Origin: Toxorhynchites rutilus septentrionalis
Lineage: Eukaryota > Arthropoda > Insecta > Diptera > Culicidae
Direction: 5' to 3'
Assembly (NCBI RefSeq): GCF_029784135.1
Contig: NC_073746.1
Span: 74,194,042 to 74,258,041 of the forward strand
Length of the DNA: 64,000 bases
Position 1 is the stretch's first letter. Each line of letters opens with the position of its first letter. Positions 46,385-57,553 of the stretch are shown piece by piece. The notes beneath the pieces are model-generated. The model was not told the origin of the DNA. It ran no database searches and saw only the letters and a list, made by a program, of their open reading frames with translations. The position numbers were made by a program, and so were the translations under genes.

Positions 46385-48350
46385 CAATCAACGTCTAACG
46401 TCTAACTGCGACGAGAGATGGGAACAAAAAATCACCTCTAATTTGATTATGTGGTTCAACCGCCTCGGGCTAGTTCACGCGGCATCGATGAGGAGGCGAG
46501 CGCCTTGATTGACAGCTGAACCATGCGATCTTCAGTCCAACACACCTTGGGCTTTTGCAGGGTTTTGCGCGAGGATTCGGGTGGCGGTTGAACTATATTG
46601 TGGCGCAGATTCGGCGGATATCACTTGCGCGTGTTGTGTAATTTGAAGCCGTTGCCCAGATCTAGGTTTGTTGTGCATCTGTTCTCGGTCTCTGTCCCTC
46701 TTGATCGGCGTCGCGTTTTGGATTGACATTTGAACTTTTTCTTCTTCTTCTTCTTCTCCTTGCTTGTTACTGGTGCTGCTGCTGCTCTAATATGGCACGG
46801 CTGCCGATTGTTCGGTTACAATTTGCTGCTGGGTATTTTCTTCTGCCCCGTATTATGGACATAATGGTAGGTTTTCGAAATCTTGTTTGGGAAGGCTCAT
46901 TCAGACGAGGGTACACACCGAGATGCTGATCGGCCGCCGGTTGATCATGATGATCGTTTCTGATGGAGGCGGGAAAAGTAGGTCAGAACGCTCGGTCGGA
47001 CCTGACAGGCTCGTTACCTCGGGCTTCACTCGCCGTCTGCCCAAATCGCAAGCAACCTGTTGGAGCGAGAAGTGAGTCGTGAGCGGATGGAGTAGCAGTT
47101 GGTTGTGTTCTGAGGTGTTGCGGCAATCGTCAGACGGAACAGAACAGCACGGATACAACGGCTCGAATGATGAGCTCAAGTAGCTCTGCAAACAACCCAA
47201 TAAAATAAGTTCTTTGGCCGCGCACCTTGTAGCGGTCCAAAACCGGCAAAAGACTACCATATATAATTCCACCTTCTATAGCTCGTGTTATTGAAGAGGA
47301 GCCTCCTTGACAGAAACACGCTCCGAATGGAGCGAATCTGAAAGGGTTCAAAGGACGTTAACACTGCAGTTGCAAGGAGACGCCAATCGGACGATGGACT
47401 CGCTCTCTCCGCATGTGCGTTGGACAATTTATTTCACAATGATATAATTATCGCATTCACATAAATATGAGATAAAATTTAGTAAAATATAATACAATAA
47501 CATGTAATCATTTATTTATTGCGTAGAGAGACCATCGAGAACACGCGATATTCTTTGATTTGGTCACTGCATTGTAAGAACATGCAATCAACCTTCTAAA
47601 CGGTACCCGAATCTGAGGTTTTTGGCAGAATAAAATTTTAACGGAACGTGAATTCAGTTCTGCACACGTTGAAAAAAATTGACCACTTGAAACAAGATGC
47701 TGTTGTCAATCTGAAGAGCAACAACTGCTGACGAAATTTCCTCTTCCCCCACCGCAGCCGACCTCGAGTGCGTGTGCGTTGAAGTGTGAAATTGAAGATT
47801 CATCATGACATTTCGATGGCATTTTGTATAAATAACAGATTTTCGCCGATTTCGATCTTGATCGCTTTATTACACCCGGGACGACCTGCTGCTATTGCTC
47901 GTGGTGGAGCGAACCCACCAAACCCTCGGGGGGAAAGGAGAGATCAAACCTCCGAGAGAATGTGTGAAAAATGTATTTACGATACACGCGCAAGAGTCCT
48001 TGCAGTGTTCGAGTTCCTGGGAGCCGATAGCGATCTCCGGTTTGTCCGGGCAGTTCGCCGGTACAAAACGAGTGTCATTTTTCTCGCGATCCAACGAAGG
48101 TTGTCAGCGAGGTTGTCTGGCCGAGCCGTTGTCGTTGCGCGGACTCCTGCGACTGCGACGATCGTCGATCTGCGTGGCGTCGTTTGCGACGCGGAAAGGG
48201 GCCGCGTAGTGGAAGAAGAACACGCTGGCCACCGATGGAGAGCCAGAAGGAAATTTAGCGCGGTGCGGAGACGAGGAGCCAATAAATTAAGATATATCAA
48301 TGATAATTAATATCCATCGGTTTGTAATTACCTCTATGGCTGATAAATAA
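46385..48350. other. GC-richer single-copy-looking DNA, possible regulatory region
   Basis: Not repeated in the window. It contains (CTT)n near 46740, an Exd/Hth-type site with an E-box at 46506-46518, and two TAATTA homeodomain-core sites near 48305 and 48326. A 174-codon plus-strand frame (47786-48310) and a 123-codon minus-strand frame (46901-47272) exist, but they are arginine-rich or overlap several other frames and look like by-products of GC-rich sequence. Confidence 0.35.
46506..46518 (+). promoter_or_regulatory. Composite Exd/Hth-type site abutting an E-box
   Basis: TGATTGACAG is an exact match to the PBX-MEIS (Extradenticle-Homothorax) composite site, and CAGCTG overlaps its end. 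Single sites arise by chance, so function is speculative. Confidence 0.3.
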
Positions 48351-48849
48351 TGATTCCATTACGCTGGGGGCATGCGGCGCAGAGCAAACATGGTGGACTC
48401 GTAAACCGCTCCGCTTTTGTTTTTGCAGTAGATAGAAGCACTGGAAAGCTCTCATGCATAGAACTTTGTAAATATGCACTACTGGAGAAATGTTTACCAT
48501 TACAATTTTACATAAAGTTACAAATTTATGTACAAATCTGATTATTTTGATAAACTTCCGGTTGAAAAATTAAAAGCTTCTATTTCCTGTTTTACTATAC
48601 TCATCAAAAAGAAGATTGTCACATGGATTGACACAATCATATGGAACATTACCAACTGCTATTGCCGATGCTATTGAACATACTGAACTGAAATGTTCAC
48701 ACTGAAGTGGATACCCTGAATGGGATTTTTTCATTATAATACAAATAACTTCATTAGAGACGATTTTTTAAAAGAATTTGTCCAAAACTAGTGACCTTCT
48801 CTTCAGGAAATTCTTCCTATCTAATTGAAATGTTATATTCAACATATTT
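48351..48849. other. No feature recognised
   Basis: AT-rich spacer before the hAT-type MITE. Confidence 0.4.
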
Positions 48850-48857
48850 GTTGTAAT

Positions 48858-49253
48858 CAGTGTTGCCACATTTTAATCTGTACCAGAGAGGTTAAAAATC
48901 TTTTTCATCTGTACTTTTTCGTCCAAAAATTTGTACCATCGGAAAAATATTCGTTGTAGAAATGTAGTATGAAAAAAAACTGATATATTTACTACAAACC
49001 CTACATTTATATTTGCAAGTCCTTCGCGTGTTTTACAACCTAGATTGCGTACTATTATGAATTGAAATTTTAAAAAAATCGCTCATGTACCGTCATGTTG
49101 CTTTGTTTGAATGTAAGAAATTTCACACGCGGAAATCTGTACCAATCTGTACTTTTTGACGAAAATCCGTACTCTGTACCGTACAGAATCTGTACCAAAA
49201 ATAACGGAAAAATCTGTACCTTTCCAGATAAATCTGTACGTGTGGCAACACTG
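48858..49253. mobile_element. hAT-type MITE, 396 bp
   Basis: The termini CAGTGTTGCCAC and inverse GTGGCAACACTG are flanked by the 8-bp duplication GTTGTAAT (48850-48857 and 49254-49261). Subterminal AATCTGTACC/TCTGTAC motifs recur in both orientations near both ends. An 8-bp duplication and CAGTG ends are typical of hAT elements. There is no transposase. Confidence 0.88.
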
Positions 49254-49439
49254 GTTGTAATATTAATGCACTGTGTGTGATGAAATAAAAAAATGCGAGA
49301 TAACGAGATAACTGTAAAATAAGCGTTGAAGAATTTATTTTCATGCCCACACATTCTCATTTCGATTTTTTGTTTAACTTTCGATGTAGGACTACGTGTT
49401 TCAGTAAGAGTGCCAAATGAGAAAATAGATCACGTTTTT

Positions 49440-50000
49440 TTAAACGATTTTATTTAGCTTGCCATGTAATCTGTTTGTATGTTTGTATGTTTGTAACATG
49501 TTTGTCTGTAGCGCTGACCCACCTTAATAGAAATTTGACCCTTTCTGTTGACCGATTAATCTGAAATTTGGAACACACCTTTATCTCTTCAGTCATTATA
49601 AAACTGCGTATTTCATGATCTTGAAATCAAAGATGGCGGCCGCTACAAAATGCCGGATCACATATTTTCTCAAAACCTCATCGGTATGGGTTTACCAAAA
49701 CCCCATCAATATGGGTACCAAATGAAAGGGCTTTACTAGTAGAATACGGTTATTTATGAAAAATTTAAATCCAAGATGGCTGCCACTACCAAATGGTGGA
49801 CTACATATTAAGTCAAAACCCCGTTAATATGGGTATCAAATGAAAGGGCTTCACTAGTAGAACACAGTTATTTATGAAAAATACAAACCCACGATGGCTG
49901 CCACTACAAAATGGCAGACTATATATTTTCTCAAAACTTCATTAATATGGGTATCAAATGAAAGGGCTTGACTAGTAGCACACTGTTATTTATGAAAAAT
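49440..50000 (+). repeat. Tandem repeat, about 120-bp units
   Basis: Three to four units, each with AAGATGGCTGCCACTAC, AATATGGGTATCAAATGAAA and GTAGAACACAGTTATTTATG. A (TGTTTGTA)n-like start lies at about 49473. No coding capacity. Confidence 0.85.
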
Positions 50001-50468
50001 GCAAATACAGCTTCCAAAAATTATGTAGACGCGTATAAAAAAATCAGGATTAGTTAGAATGACACAAAATGTAAAGCAAAACTATAGTATTAAAATATAT
50101 GATCACAAATAGGAAATTAAAAAATACTACTTACTGACTCTGTCACTGTATTTGTACAGGCAAATGTTTTTTTTGATGCGAGGGAAAAATCGTACAAAAC
50201 TTCACCATTAGCTTTAAAAATAGTGTTCGCTACACAAGTTGAAGAAAAATATTTTTTGTGCGGTGACTACCTACATAAACAACTATATTTGATGGAAGGA
50301 TGGGAATGATTTGAGTAATGAATAGTTTAGACACAAATATGCACTTTTCGCAATGTGAGTTGTAATCAATCTACGCTTTGAAATCAATCTTATCGTAATG
50401 GTTCGGGAACCAGACGGCATTGAACGTGGATGGCAATTATTATAAGAATTGAAAATTAAGAGGCACAT
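50001..50468. other. No feature recognised
   Basis: AT-rich DNA between the tandem repeat and the LINE relic. Confidence 0.4.
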
Positions 50469-50880
50469 TTGAAGGATTTGAAAAGTTCGTTTAATGAAAA
50501 AAATTATGATGAAAAAAAATTAGCTGGGATGAACAGAAAACGGGCTCTGAGTAGTAGGACATGTAGTTCTGAACCTGATTGCCCGAGTAGTAAGAAAAAA
50601 ATTGTAATGAATCAGCGCGAAGAACCGATTCATGTAAAAATTACCGATACAGAAAATGATTACGATGTTGTGAACGATGAACGCACATACGCAAGTGTGG
50701 TGAAAAGCACAACTACCAAAACTTGAAAAGAAAAGTAAGGCTTGCCCTGTTATAGTGATCAAGCTAGTTGAGTCTTCGCAAAATAATGACGAGACAAGGA
50801 AATTTTTAAAAAATAAATTGAATCCTACAATTCATAAAATTGGTAATTTCAGAAACGGGAAAGACGGCTCGATTATAGTT
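50469..50880 (+). pseudogene. LINE ORF1 fragment
   Basis: An 85-codon frame rich in Lys, Ser and Asp, ending in ERTYASVV, then after a TGA further coding-like sequence with VIVIKLVESSQNNDETRKFL. This resembles the nucleic-acid-binding part of a LINE ORF1. It then jumps into endonuclease sequence. Confidence 0.5.
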
Positions 50881-50929
50881 GAGTGTGCCACAGGATCAAT
50901 ATAATATCGCGGGTTACAAAGTTGCTTTC

Positions 50930-51598
50930 GGCAAATTTTGGAATTTTATATCATTCCCCAGTGACCAGCGTTTTTTAGAAATCTTTGCTGGTGATTTTTA
51001 CATTGATTGGCTCAATATTACGAATTCGAACCAATTGAACCATCTTCCGTATTCTTACAATATAAAACAGACTGTGCCAGAATTCACTAGAATAACAAAA
51101 AACAGTAGAACTTTGATTGATCATGTTTTCTCCAATTTTGATACAGTTCATTCTCTGGTAGAGGCCAAATTTAAAATAACGGACAATGAGACAATTCTTG
51201 TTTACGTTAAGACTGAACTGAGAGAACATGAAGAAAATAAAATTAAAATCAAGTGCTGAGACAAATATTCGAAAGAAGCACTCTCTCATTTAGTCACGAG
51301 AAACGTGGATTTTACTGCGATAACTGATAATTTGGATTTGAAAGCAACAGTTCTCACTAATTCATTGAACGTGTGTACGAATAGCTTGGTTTTTGAAAAA
51401 CAAATCAATTTGAAGAATTCGAACAGTTGGTACTCTTTATCACTTTTGCGTTTCAAGCGTAAACGAGATAAACAGTACTTAAAGTTTCGGAGAGGTAATT
51501 TAGAAAACGACTGGAATAAGTACACTGCTTTGCGGAACATGTATTCACAAGCCTTGAAAAAGACTAGAATAACAGCAAGGAGTTACGGAAAATATTGA
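50930..51598 (+). pseudogene. LINE endonuclease C-terminal half and linker
   Basis: FAGDFYIDWL (a GDFN variant with Tyr in place of Asn) is at about 50990, followed by TRITKNSRTLIDHVFSN, the LIDH motif of CR1/L2-type endonucleases, then a TGA at 51257. The linker continues from 51305 in another frame to 51598. Confidence 0.75.
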
Positions 51599-51700
51599 AA
51601 AGTTTACTTAGGACTAAGAGTAGTTTATCGCGGTCCATAACTTTCTATGGTTCAGAAGAACATTCAGAACAAATAATAGCGGAAAAATTCAACAGTTACA

Positions 51701-52593
51701 GTGAACAGTGTTCAACTGATTAACCAAAGTATTGAATTGGTCAGCGAGCCTCACGAAATAATACAGCCGATGAAAAACAATTGTAGATTAGAATGTTTTC
51801 TACCCATCACATTCGCAGAGTTGAAAGACATTTGTTTTTCCTTGCAGAAATCGGCTGGTAACGACAATGTAAACGCAAAAGTGATTCAAGATTGCTTTCA
51901 TTTTACTGGACACGAGTTGCTGAGCCTGATAAATGAATCATTGCAAACTGGGCACATGCCTAAAGTTTGGAGGGAATCTTTTGTGATTCATATCCCCTAA
52001 GTTAATGGGACGGATAAAGCCGAAGAGTACCGTCCTATTAACATGTTGCACACAACAGAAAAATTTTAGAACTTTTAGTAAAAGGCCAGCTGATGAAATT
52101 TATTAACAACAATAACTTGCTGATACCAGAACAATCGGGATATCGAGAGGAACACTCTTGTGAGACCGCTCTGAATTTGGTGTTAGCAAAGTGGAAAGAG
52201 AATATCGAGGCTGAAGAAACTATTTTTGCGGTGTTCTTGGATTTGAAACGCGTCTTTGAAACAATTTCTAGGGCCTTATTGTTACAAACATTGGAGCGCA
52301 ATGGAATTGTAGGGACATCATACAAATGGTTTGAAAGCTATTTGTGTAATCGAACTCAAAGGACTCGTTTCAACGATTTTATTTTTGCTCCTATCGGTAA
52401 CACACTTGGTGTACCACAGGGGAGTTTGTTAGGGCCCATTTTATTCATTTTATATATCAATGATATGCGACGAGTCTTACGTTTTTGTGATGTTAGTTTG
52501 TTTGCGGATGATACTGTTCTGTTCATCGCATCTAAGAAGTTAGATGAAACCGCGGTACATTTAAACGAAGATCTTCATTCTCTCGCTTGGTGA
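51701..52593 (+). pseudogene. LINE reverse transcriptase
   Basis: Entry motifs (SAGNDNVNAKVIQDC) lie at 51850-51900, then a stop at 52000. The RT core at 52093-52593 has PEQSGYREEHSCETAL, AVFLDLKRVFETI (first catalytic Asp), GVPQGSLLGPILF and LFADDTVLF (catalytic Asp pair). It ends in a TGA at 52591. The HSCETAL motif is typical of the L2/CR1 group. Confidence 0.85.
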
Positions 52594-52680
52594 TTGAAAT
52601 TTAAGCAATTGAAATTGAATGTTAGTAAGACTAAATACATGCTCATTTCTTCATCAAACATTGGGTTCAATTCCTGATTG

Positions 52681-53078
52681 GTCAAGGATCTTCCCGGGAT
52701 GGAAAATTGCTTGACATGCCTTGGGCTAACTTTTTTTTTCAGTTTTCGCCCATTTCTTCGATGTTCTTCTAATAGTCAATTTATGTCTGGAATAAAACCA
52801 GTCCGTTTTATTTGATATACTGGTTTTCATGTGTAAGGTTAAATTCTTAATATTATATTTGAGATAAATCGTCCAGCTCAAACCATTGTAGGGGTATGAG
52901 GTGGGACCACCATCATTATCATCATCATTATGTTATTTCTCATGTTGTTTTTCCGCTTTATTATGTAGCCTACTCACTTGCACTGATCATTCAATGAACT
53001 CCTATTTATACGTCAAAACAAAAAAAAACAATATCAAATAAATATAATCAATAAAAAACAAAAACAGTATTATATCAA
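52681..53078. other. No gene; low-complexity A/T-rich spacer
   Basis: It contains a (CAT)n-like run at about 52910-52930 and an A-rich end at 53020-53070. Confidence 0.4.
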
Positions 53079-53100
53079 AGGGGCATTTGATTCAGTTTCC

Positions 53101-55047
53101 ATGGAAATTCTCTCAGAGAAGCTTCATAATCGTGGACTTTCACCAATTCTCAACAATTTCCTGTACAATTTACTGTCAGAAAAGCACATGATTTTCTCTC
53201 ATGGCAGCTCGAAATCTTCTCGTTACAGTTTTATGGGCCTACCGCAAGGCTGCTGCCTAAGCCCCCTCTTGTACAGTTTTTATGTCAATGATATGGATGA
53301 TTGTCTAACTAGAGACTGCACGCTGAGACAACTTGCAGACGATGGAGTTATTTCCATCACGGGTACTAATCCCGTCGTTCTGCAAAAGTCGTTGCAAGAT
53401 ACCCTGAACAATCTGTTCACGTGGGCCCTCAAGCTGGGTATCGAATTCTCTACGGAGAAAACTGAAATGGTCGTTTTTTCTAGGAAGCACGAACCCGCCC
53501 AATTCCAGCTTCACCTATCCGACGAAACGATCCAACACTCTATGTTTTTCAAATACCTGGGTGTATATTTTGATTCTAAGTGTACCTGGGGGAGACACAT
53601 TGCGTATTTGAAACTGAAATGCCAGCAAAGAATCAATTTTCTCCAAACAATTACCGGAACATGGTGGGGTGCCCATCCAGGAGACCTCATTCAGTTGTAC
53701 AAAACAACGATATTATCAGTGTTAGAATATGGCAGTTTTTGCTTCCGATCAGCTGCCAGGATTCATATTCTCAAGCTGGAGAGAATACAATATCGTTGCT
53801 TGCGTATAGCCATGGGGTGTTTGCATTCGACACATACGATGAGTCTCGAAGTTTTGGCAGGAGTACCCCCGCTTAGTCTTCGGTTCACAGAATTATCCTA
53901 CAGATTTCTCATCCGTTGCAAGATCATGAATCCATTGGTGATTGATAACTTCGAAAATCTACTCCAACTGACTCCTCAGTCAAGTTTTATGTCTTTACAC
54001 CATGAGTACCTTACTCACGACGTTCACCCTTCACCAGGCATCTCCAACCAAGTTTGCTTCCCATACTTTTGCAATTCCTCTGTCATTTTTGATCTGTCCA
54101 TGCGACAAAAAATCCATGGAATTCCAGATCACTTACGCTCCGATTCTATTCCGTCGATATTTTCGGCAGAATATGGGAAAGTTAGATCTGATAAAATGTT
54201 CTTTACTGACGGTTCACTCATAAACGGGTCCACTGGCTTCGGCATCTTCAATGAAAATTCCAGTGCCTCTTTCAAACTCAAAGATCCTTGTTCCGTGTAT
54301 GTCGCTGAACTGGGTGCGATATATTACGCATTAGGGATCATTGAAACATTGCCCATCGACCACTATTTTATTTTTTCAGACAGTCTCAGCTCAATAGAGG
54401 CAATCCGCTCAATGAAAGTTGATAAACGCTCATCTTATTTCCTAACAAGAATAAGACAACTATTGAGTGTTTTGGTCGAAAAATTATTCAAGATTACCTT
54501 AGCATGGGTTCCCTCTCATTGCTCGATTCCGGGGAATGAAAAAGCGGACTCGCTAGCTAAGGCGGACGCTTCAGAAGGCACACTTTTTGAAAGGCAAATT
54601 GCTTATAATGAATTTTTCCACATTCCTCGTCAGTATACGCTCGTAAGTTGGCAGCGCATGTGGAGTGGTGATGAGTTCGGTCGTTGGTTACACACGATTA
54701 TCCCTAAGGTCTCGACGAGTGCATGGTTCAAGGGATTGAATGTAGGTCGTGATTTCATTCGCGTGATATCTCGGCTTATGTCCAATCACTACAACCTAAA
54801 CGCGCATCTCTATCGCATTGGGCTCGCAGCAAACAATCTTTGTGATTGTGGCGATGGCTACCACGACATCGAGCATGTTGTCTGGTCGTGTATCCGGTTC
54901 CATGCTGCTCGCTCTCAGCTCTCTAGAGCACTGAGAGCACAAGGCATACAATCGGATATCCCCGTCCGGGATATCTTAGGTAGCCGGGATCCTGATCTTC
55001 TGCTTCATCTATACCTGTTCCTCAGAAACGCCGATGTCAACGTTTAA
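53101..55047 (+). CDS. I-like LINE ORF2 C-terminal two thirds: RT, RNase H, C-terminal finger
   Basis: A 648-residue uninterrupted frame, open upstream to the truncation at 53079. RT: GLPQGCCLSP, LADDG with catalytic D80-D81, and FKYLGV. RNase H: D370 (FTDGS), E403 (VAELGAIYYAL), D427 (IFSDSLSS) and D483 (GNEKADSLAK), all four present. C-terminal finger: C581, C583, H588, H592 and C597 (CDCGDGYHDIEHVVWSC). The endonuclease and the first RT motifs are missing, so it cannot retrotranspose, but the intact frame shows a young copy. It is related to but distinct from family 1 (1-5053, 28592-31003). Confidence 0.9.
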   Translation: MEILSEKLHNRGLSPILNNFLYNLLSEKHMIFSHGSSKSSRYSFMGLPQGCCLSPLLYSFYVNDMDDCLTRDCTLRQLADDGVISITGTNPVVLQKSLQDTLNNLFTWALKLGIEFSTEKTEMVVFSRKHEPAQFQLHLSDETIQHSMFFKYLGVYFDSKCTWGRHIAYLKLKCQQRINFLQTITGTWWGAHPGDLIQLYKTTILSVLEYGSFCFRSAARIHILKLERIQYRCLRIAMGCLHSTHTMSLEVLAGVPPLSLRFTELSYRFLIRCKIMNPLVIDNFENLLQLTPQSSFMSLHHEYLTHDVHPSPGISNQVCFPYFCNSSVIFDLSMRQKIHGIPDHLRSDSIPSIFSAEYGKVRSDKMFFTDGSLINGSTGFGIFNENSSASFKLKDPCSVYVAELGAIYYALGIIETLPIDHYFIFSDSLSSIEAIRSMKVDKRSSYFLTRIRQLLSVLVEKLFKITLAWVPSHCSIPGNEKADSLAKADASEGTLFERQIAYNEFFHIPRQYTLVSWQRMWSGDEFGRWLHTIIPKVSTSAWFKGLNVGRDFIRVISRLMSNHYNLNAHLYRIGLAANNLCDCGDGYHDIEHVVWSCIRFHAARSQLSRALRAQGIQSDIPVRDILGSRDPDLLLHLYLFLRNADVNV

Positions 55048-55450
55048 TGATGTTTCCTTCGTTGTGTCCTTGTTTCATATCCCTCCTATCCGATCTATAA
55101 ACTTTTACTTAGTCGCGGCAATACATACACACACTCTTTACAGATGCACGGGCCAAAGGTTGTGCAGTCCACTGATCATTCAACAAGAGCCAAATGTTGT
55201 ACCGCTCATGACAACTCTACACGAACTGATGATTGCGCCGGCTAGTGACCATTCTATCCTGGATTCCTCGAGTCGAGAAAGACGCACCACGCTAGATATG
55301 GGGTGCAGACTAGGGGGGCGTTGCTGATTAATGGTCAGCTGCATCCCAATAGGAATTATCCCGTGTCGGGCACACGTACAGAGCATCGAAGACTGCAACA
55401 TACCAATTATGAGAACACTTGTAATACTAACCTCGAGCCAACCGCGAGTA
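55048..55450 (+). other. 3' UTR of the plus-strand I-like LINE
   Basis: It contains CGCGGCAATACATACACACA at about 55113, which appears inverted in the minus-strand sister copy, and ends at the target sequence AACCGCGAGTA. Confidence 0.85.
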
Positions 55451-55557
55451 TTTTTTTTTTTATCCAAAATATATATTTTTATTAAGGCTCATATGGCGTC
55501 AACCTGACGGGGCCGGGAGTTCAATATTTCGACAATGTTTGCCTTATAACTATGTTA

Positions 55558-55906
55558 GTAATATGTAACTGATTACTCGCGGTTGGCTCGAGGTTAGTAT
55601 TACAAGTGTTTTCGTAATTGTGATGTTGCTGTCTTCAATGATCTGTACCTGTGCCCGACACGGGATACTTCCTATTGGGATGCAGCTGACCATTAATCAG
55701 CAACGCCCCCCTAGTCTGTACCCCATATCTAGCGTAATGCGTCTTCTCGAGGAATCCAGGATAGAATGGTCACTAGCCGGCGCAATCATCAGCTCGTGTA
55801 GAGTTGTCATGAGCGGTACAACCTTTGGCTCTTGTTGAATCATCAGTGGACTGCACAACCTTTGGCCCGTGTATCTGTAAAGAGTGTGTGTATGTATTGC
55901 CGCGAC
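55558..55906 (-). repeat. Duplicated LINE 3' UTR segment, copy A
   Basis: It begins GTAATATGTAACTGATTACT and ends GCCGCGAC, bounded by TA on both sides (55556-55557, 55907-55908). Copy B is at 57209-57553. Confidence 0.9.
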
Positions 55907-55908
55907 TA

Positions 55909-57206
55909 AAGGGTGTGTCACATCAAATTGCATCACGGAAAAAACGCTGTAGAAATTTAATTTTTAGGAATTATATCTTCAGCTTTCGCTTATAAGCAGA
56001 TAAGAGTGTATAGATCACGTTGGTCATGCTTCACTGTCAATTTTTTGTAAATTTGGAAAAATGTCGTCGAACGAAAAAGAGCGTCGTGAATTAATCCTGC
56101 GCACTCATTTCGAGAATCCGGAGTTGTCACATCGGGACATCGGTAAGATGCTGGGAATCGTCCAATCCACGGTCAGCAGAGTACTAAAACGATACTTCGA
56201 GAACCTAACCATCGACCGAAAGGTGAAGAACGGCAAAAATGGATGCTCCGTCAGTGAAAAAGATCACAAGCGCGTAGTTAAGCAGTTTAGACGTGATCCG
56301 AGAAGTTCGATCCGGGATGTCGCCAATAAGCTGAATTTGTCAAGTTCATTCGTCCAGCGGACCAAGCAGCGGGAGGGCCTGCGTACATACAAGGTTCAGA
56401 AGACTCCTAACCGCGACGAAAGGCAAAACATGGTGGGGAAGACGCGAGCCCGGAAGCTGTACACCGAAATGCTGACGAAGCCGCATTGCCTGGTAATGGA
56501 CGACGAAACCTACGTCAAAGCGGACTTTCGTCAGCTGCCGGGCCTGTTGTTCTTCTCCGCAGAGGACAAATTCAGCGTTCCGGAGGAGATTCGCAAGCAG
56601 AAACTATCCAAGTTTGCCAAAAAGTTCATGGTGTGGCAAGCGATCTGCTCTTGCGGAAAGCGGAGCGCCCCCTTCGTGATGACCGGCATGGTAAACGGGC
56701 AGGTTTACCTTAAGGAGTGCCTACAGAAGCGCTTACTACCACTATTGAAGCAGCACGAGGGCCCGACCATCTTTTGGCCGGATCTCGCTTCGTGCCACTA
56801 TTCAAAGGACGTGTTGGAGTGGTACGAAGCCAACGAGGTCACCTTCGTGCCAAAGGAAATAAACCCGCCCAACGCGCCGGAGTTTCGCCCAATAGAGAAA
56901 TATTGAGCGATTATGAAGCAGGCCCTCCGGAAGAACCCAAAAGTTGTCAAATCGGAGGCGAACTTCAAGAGAAAATGGATTTCTGTTAAAAAAAAACTAT
57001 AACCTGACGTTGTACAGAACCTTATGGACGGGGTAAAGAGGAAGGTGCGAGCATACGGGCTTGGGCTCGAAGTATGAATAAAAAGAAAATGCCAAAAGTT
57101 GTTTAATAGTTTTTATTTTATTGTCTAAAATTTTCAAAAGGATCGGTCTACTGGGCGAATTTCTACAGCGTTTTTTCCGTGATGCAATTTGATGTGACAC
57201 ACCCTT
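55909..57206 (+). mobile_element. Tc1/mariner element, DD37E type, 1298 bp
   Basis: The terminal inverted repeats start AAGGGTGTGTCACATC and match perfectly for about 49 bp. TA flanks both ends (55907-55908, 57207-57208). Length and DD37E spacing fit the mosquito ITmD37E group. Perfect termini suggest a recent insertion. Confidence 0.93.
56061..57077 (+). pseudogene. DD37E transposase with two nonsense codons
   Basis: The ATG at 56061 opens 281 codons. Residues about 8-45 form the first helix-turn-helix (HRDIGKMLGIVQSTVSRVLKRY) and residues about 65-105 the second. The catalytic residues are D147 or D148 (MDDETYV), D241 (WPDLASCHYS) and E279 (FRPIEKY), with exactly 37 residues between D241 and E279. 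A TGA at 56904-56906 replaces the Trp that normally follows PIEKY. The frame then continues with AIMKQALRKNP to a TAA near 57000 and on to YGLGLEV and a TGA near 57075. The enzyme would cut and paste at TA. Loss of the C-terminal part probably inactivates it. Confidence 0.9.
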
Positions 57207-57208
57207 TA

Positions 57209-57553
57209 GTAATATGTAACCGATTACTCGCGGTTGGCTCGAGGTTAGTATTACAAGTGTTCTCATAATTGGTATGTTGCAGTCTTCGATGCTCTATACG
57301 TGTACCCGACACGGGATATTTCCTATTGGGATGCAGCTGACCATTAATCAGCAACGCCCCCCTTGTCTGTACCCCATATCTAGCGTGGTGCGTCTTTCTC
57401 GACTCGAGGAATCCAGGATAGAATGGTCACTAGCCGGCGCAATCATCAGCTCGTGTAGAGTTGTCATGAGCAGTACAACCTTTGGCTCTTGTTGAAGTCG
57501 CGGCAATACATACACACACATCTGTAAAGTGTGTGTGTATGTATTGCCGCGAC
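57209..57553 (-). repeat. Duplicated LINE 3' UTR segment, copy B
   Basis: The same segment, also bounded by TA (57207-57208, 57554-57555). It differs from copy A mainly at 57496-57553, where it forms a perfect hairpin. Confidence 0.9.

Larger units (their letters stand above)
50469..52680 (+). mobile_element. L2/CR1-like LINE relic with parts of ORF1 and ORF2
   Basis: Pieces in order on the plus strand: end of ORF1 (50469-50880), endonuclease C-terminal half (50980-51260), linker (51305-51990), RT (52080-52593) and the start of the thumb. A deletion removes most of ORF1 to endonuclease at about 50880. Many stops and frame changes make it old. No target-site duplication was found. Confidence 0.8.
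53079..55450 (+). mobile_element. I-like LINE (family 2), 5' truncated, main part
   Basis: It starts abruptly inside the RT (GAFDSVS at 53079), continues with one open ORF to 55047 and a 3' UTR. The 3' UTR is cut at 55450 by a second LINE and resumes at 58698-58812, ending in an A-rich tail (GGAAAAAAAC). The duplicated AACCGCGAGTA (55440-55450 and 58687-58697) marks the insertion that split it. Confidence 0.92.

Noticed and set aside
47786..48310. 174-codon plus-strand frame in GC-rich DNA
   Set aside because: Several frames overlap on both strands, the product is arginine-rich without a domain, and GC-rich sequence has few stops.
55620..55838. 72-codon frame repeated at 57274-57495
   Set aside because: It lies in the LINE 3' UTR, antisense to the element; the repetition comes from the UTR duplication.
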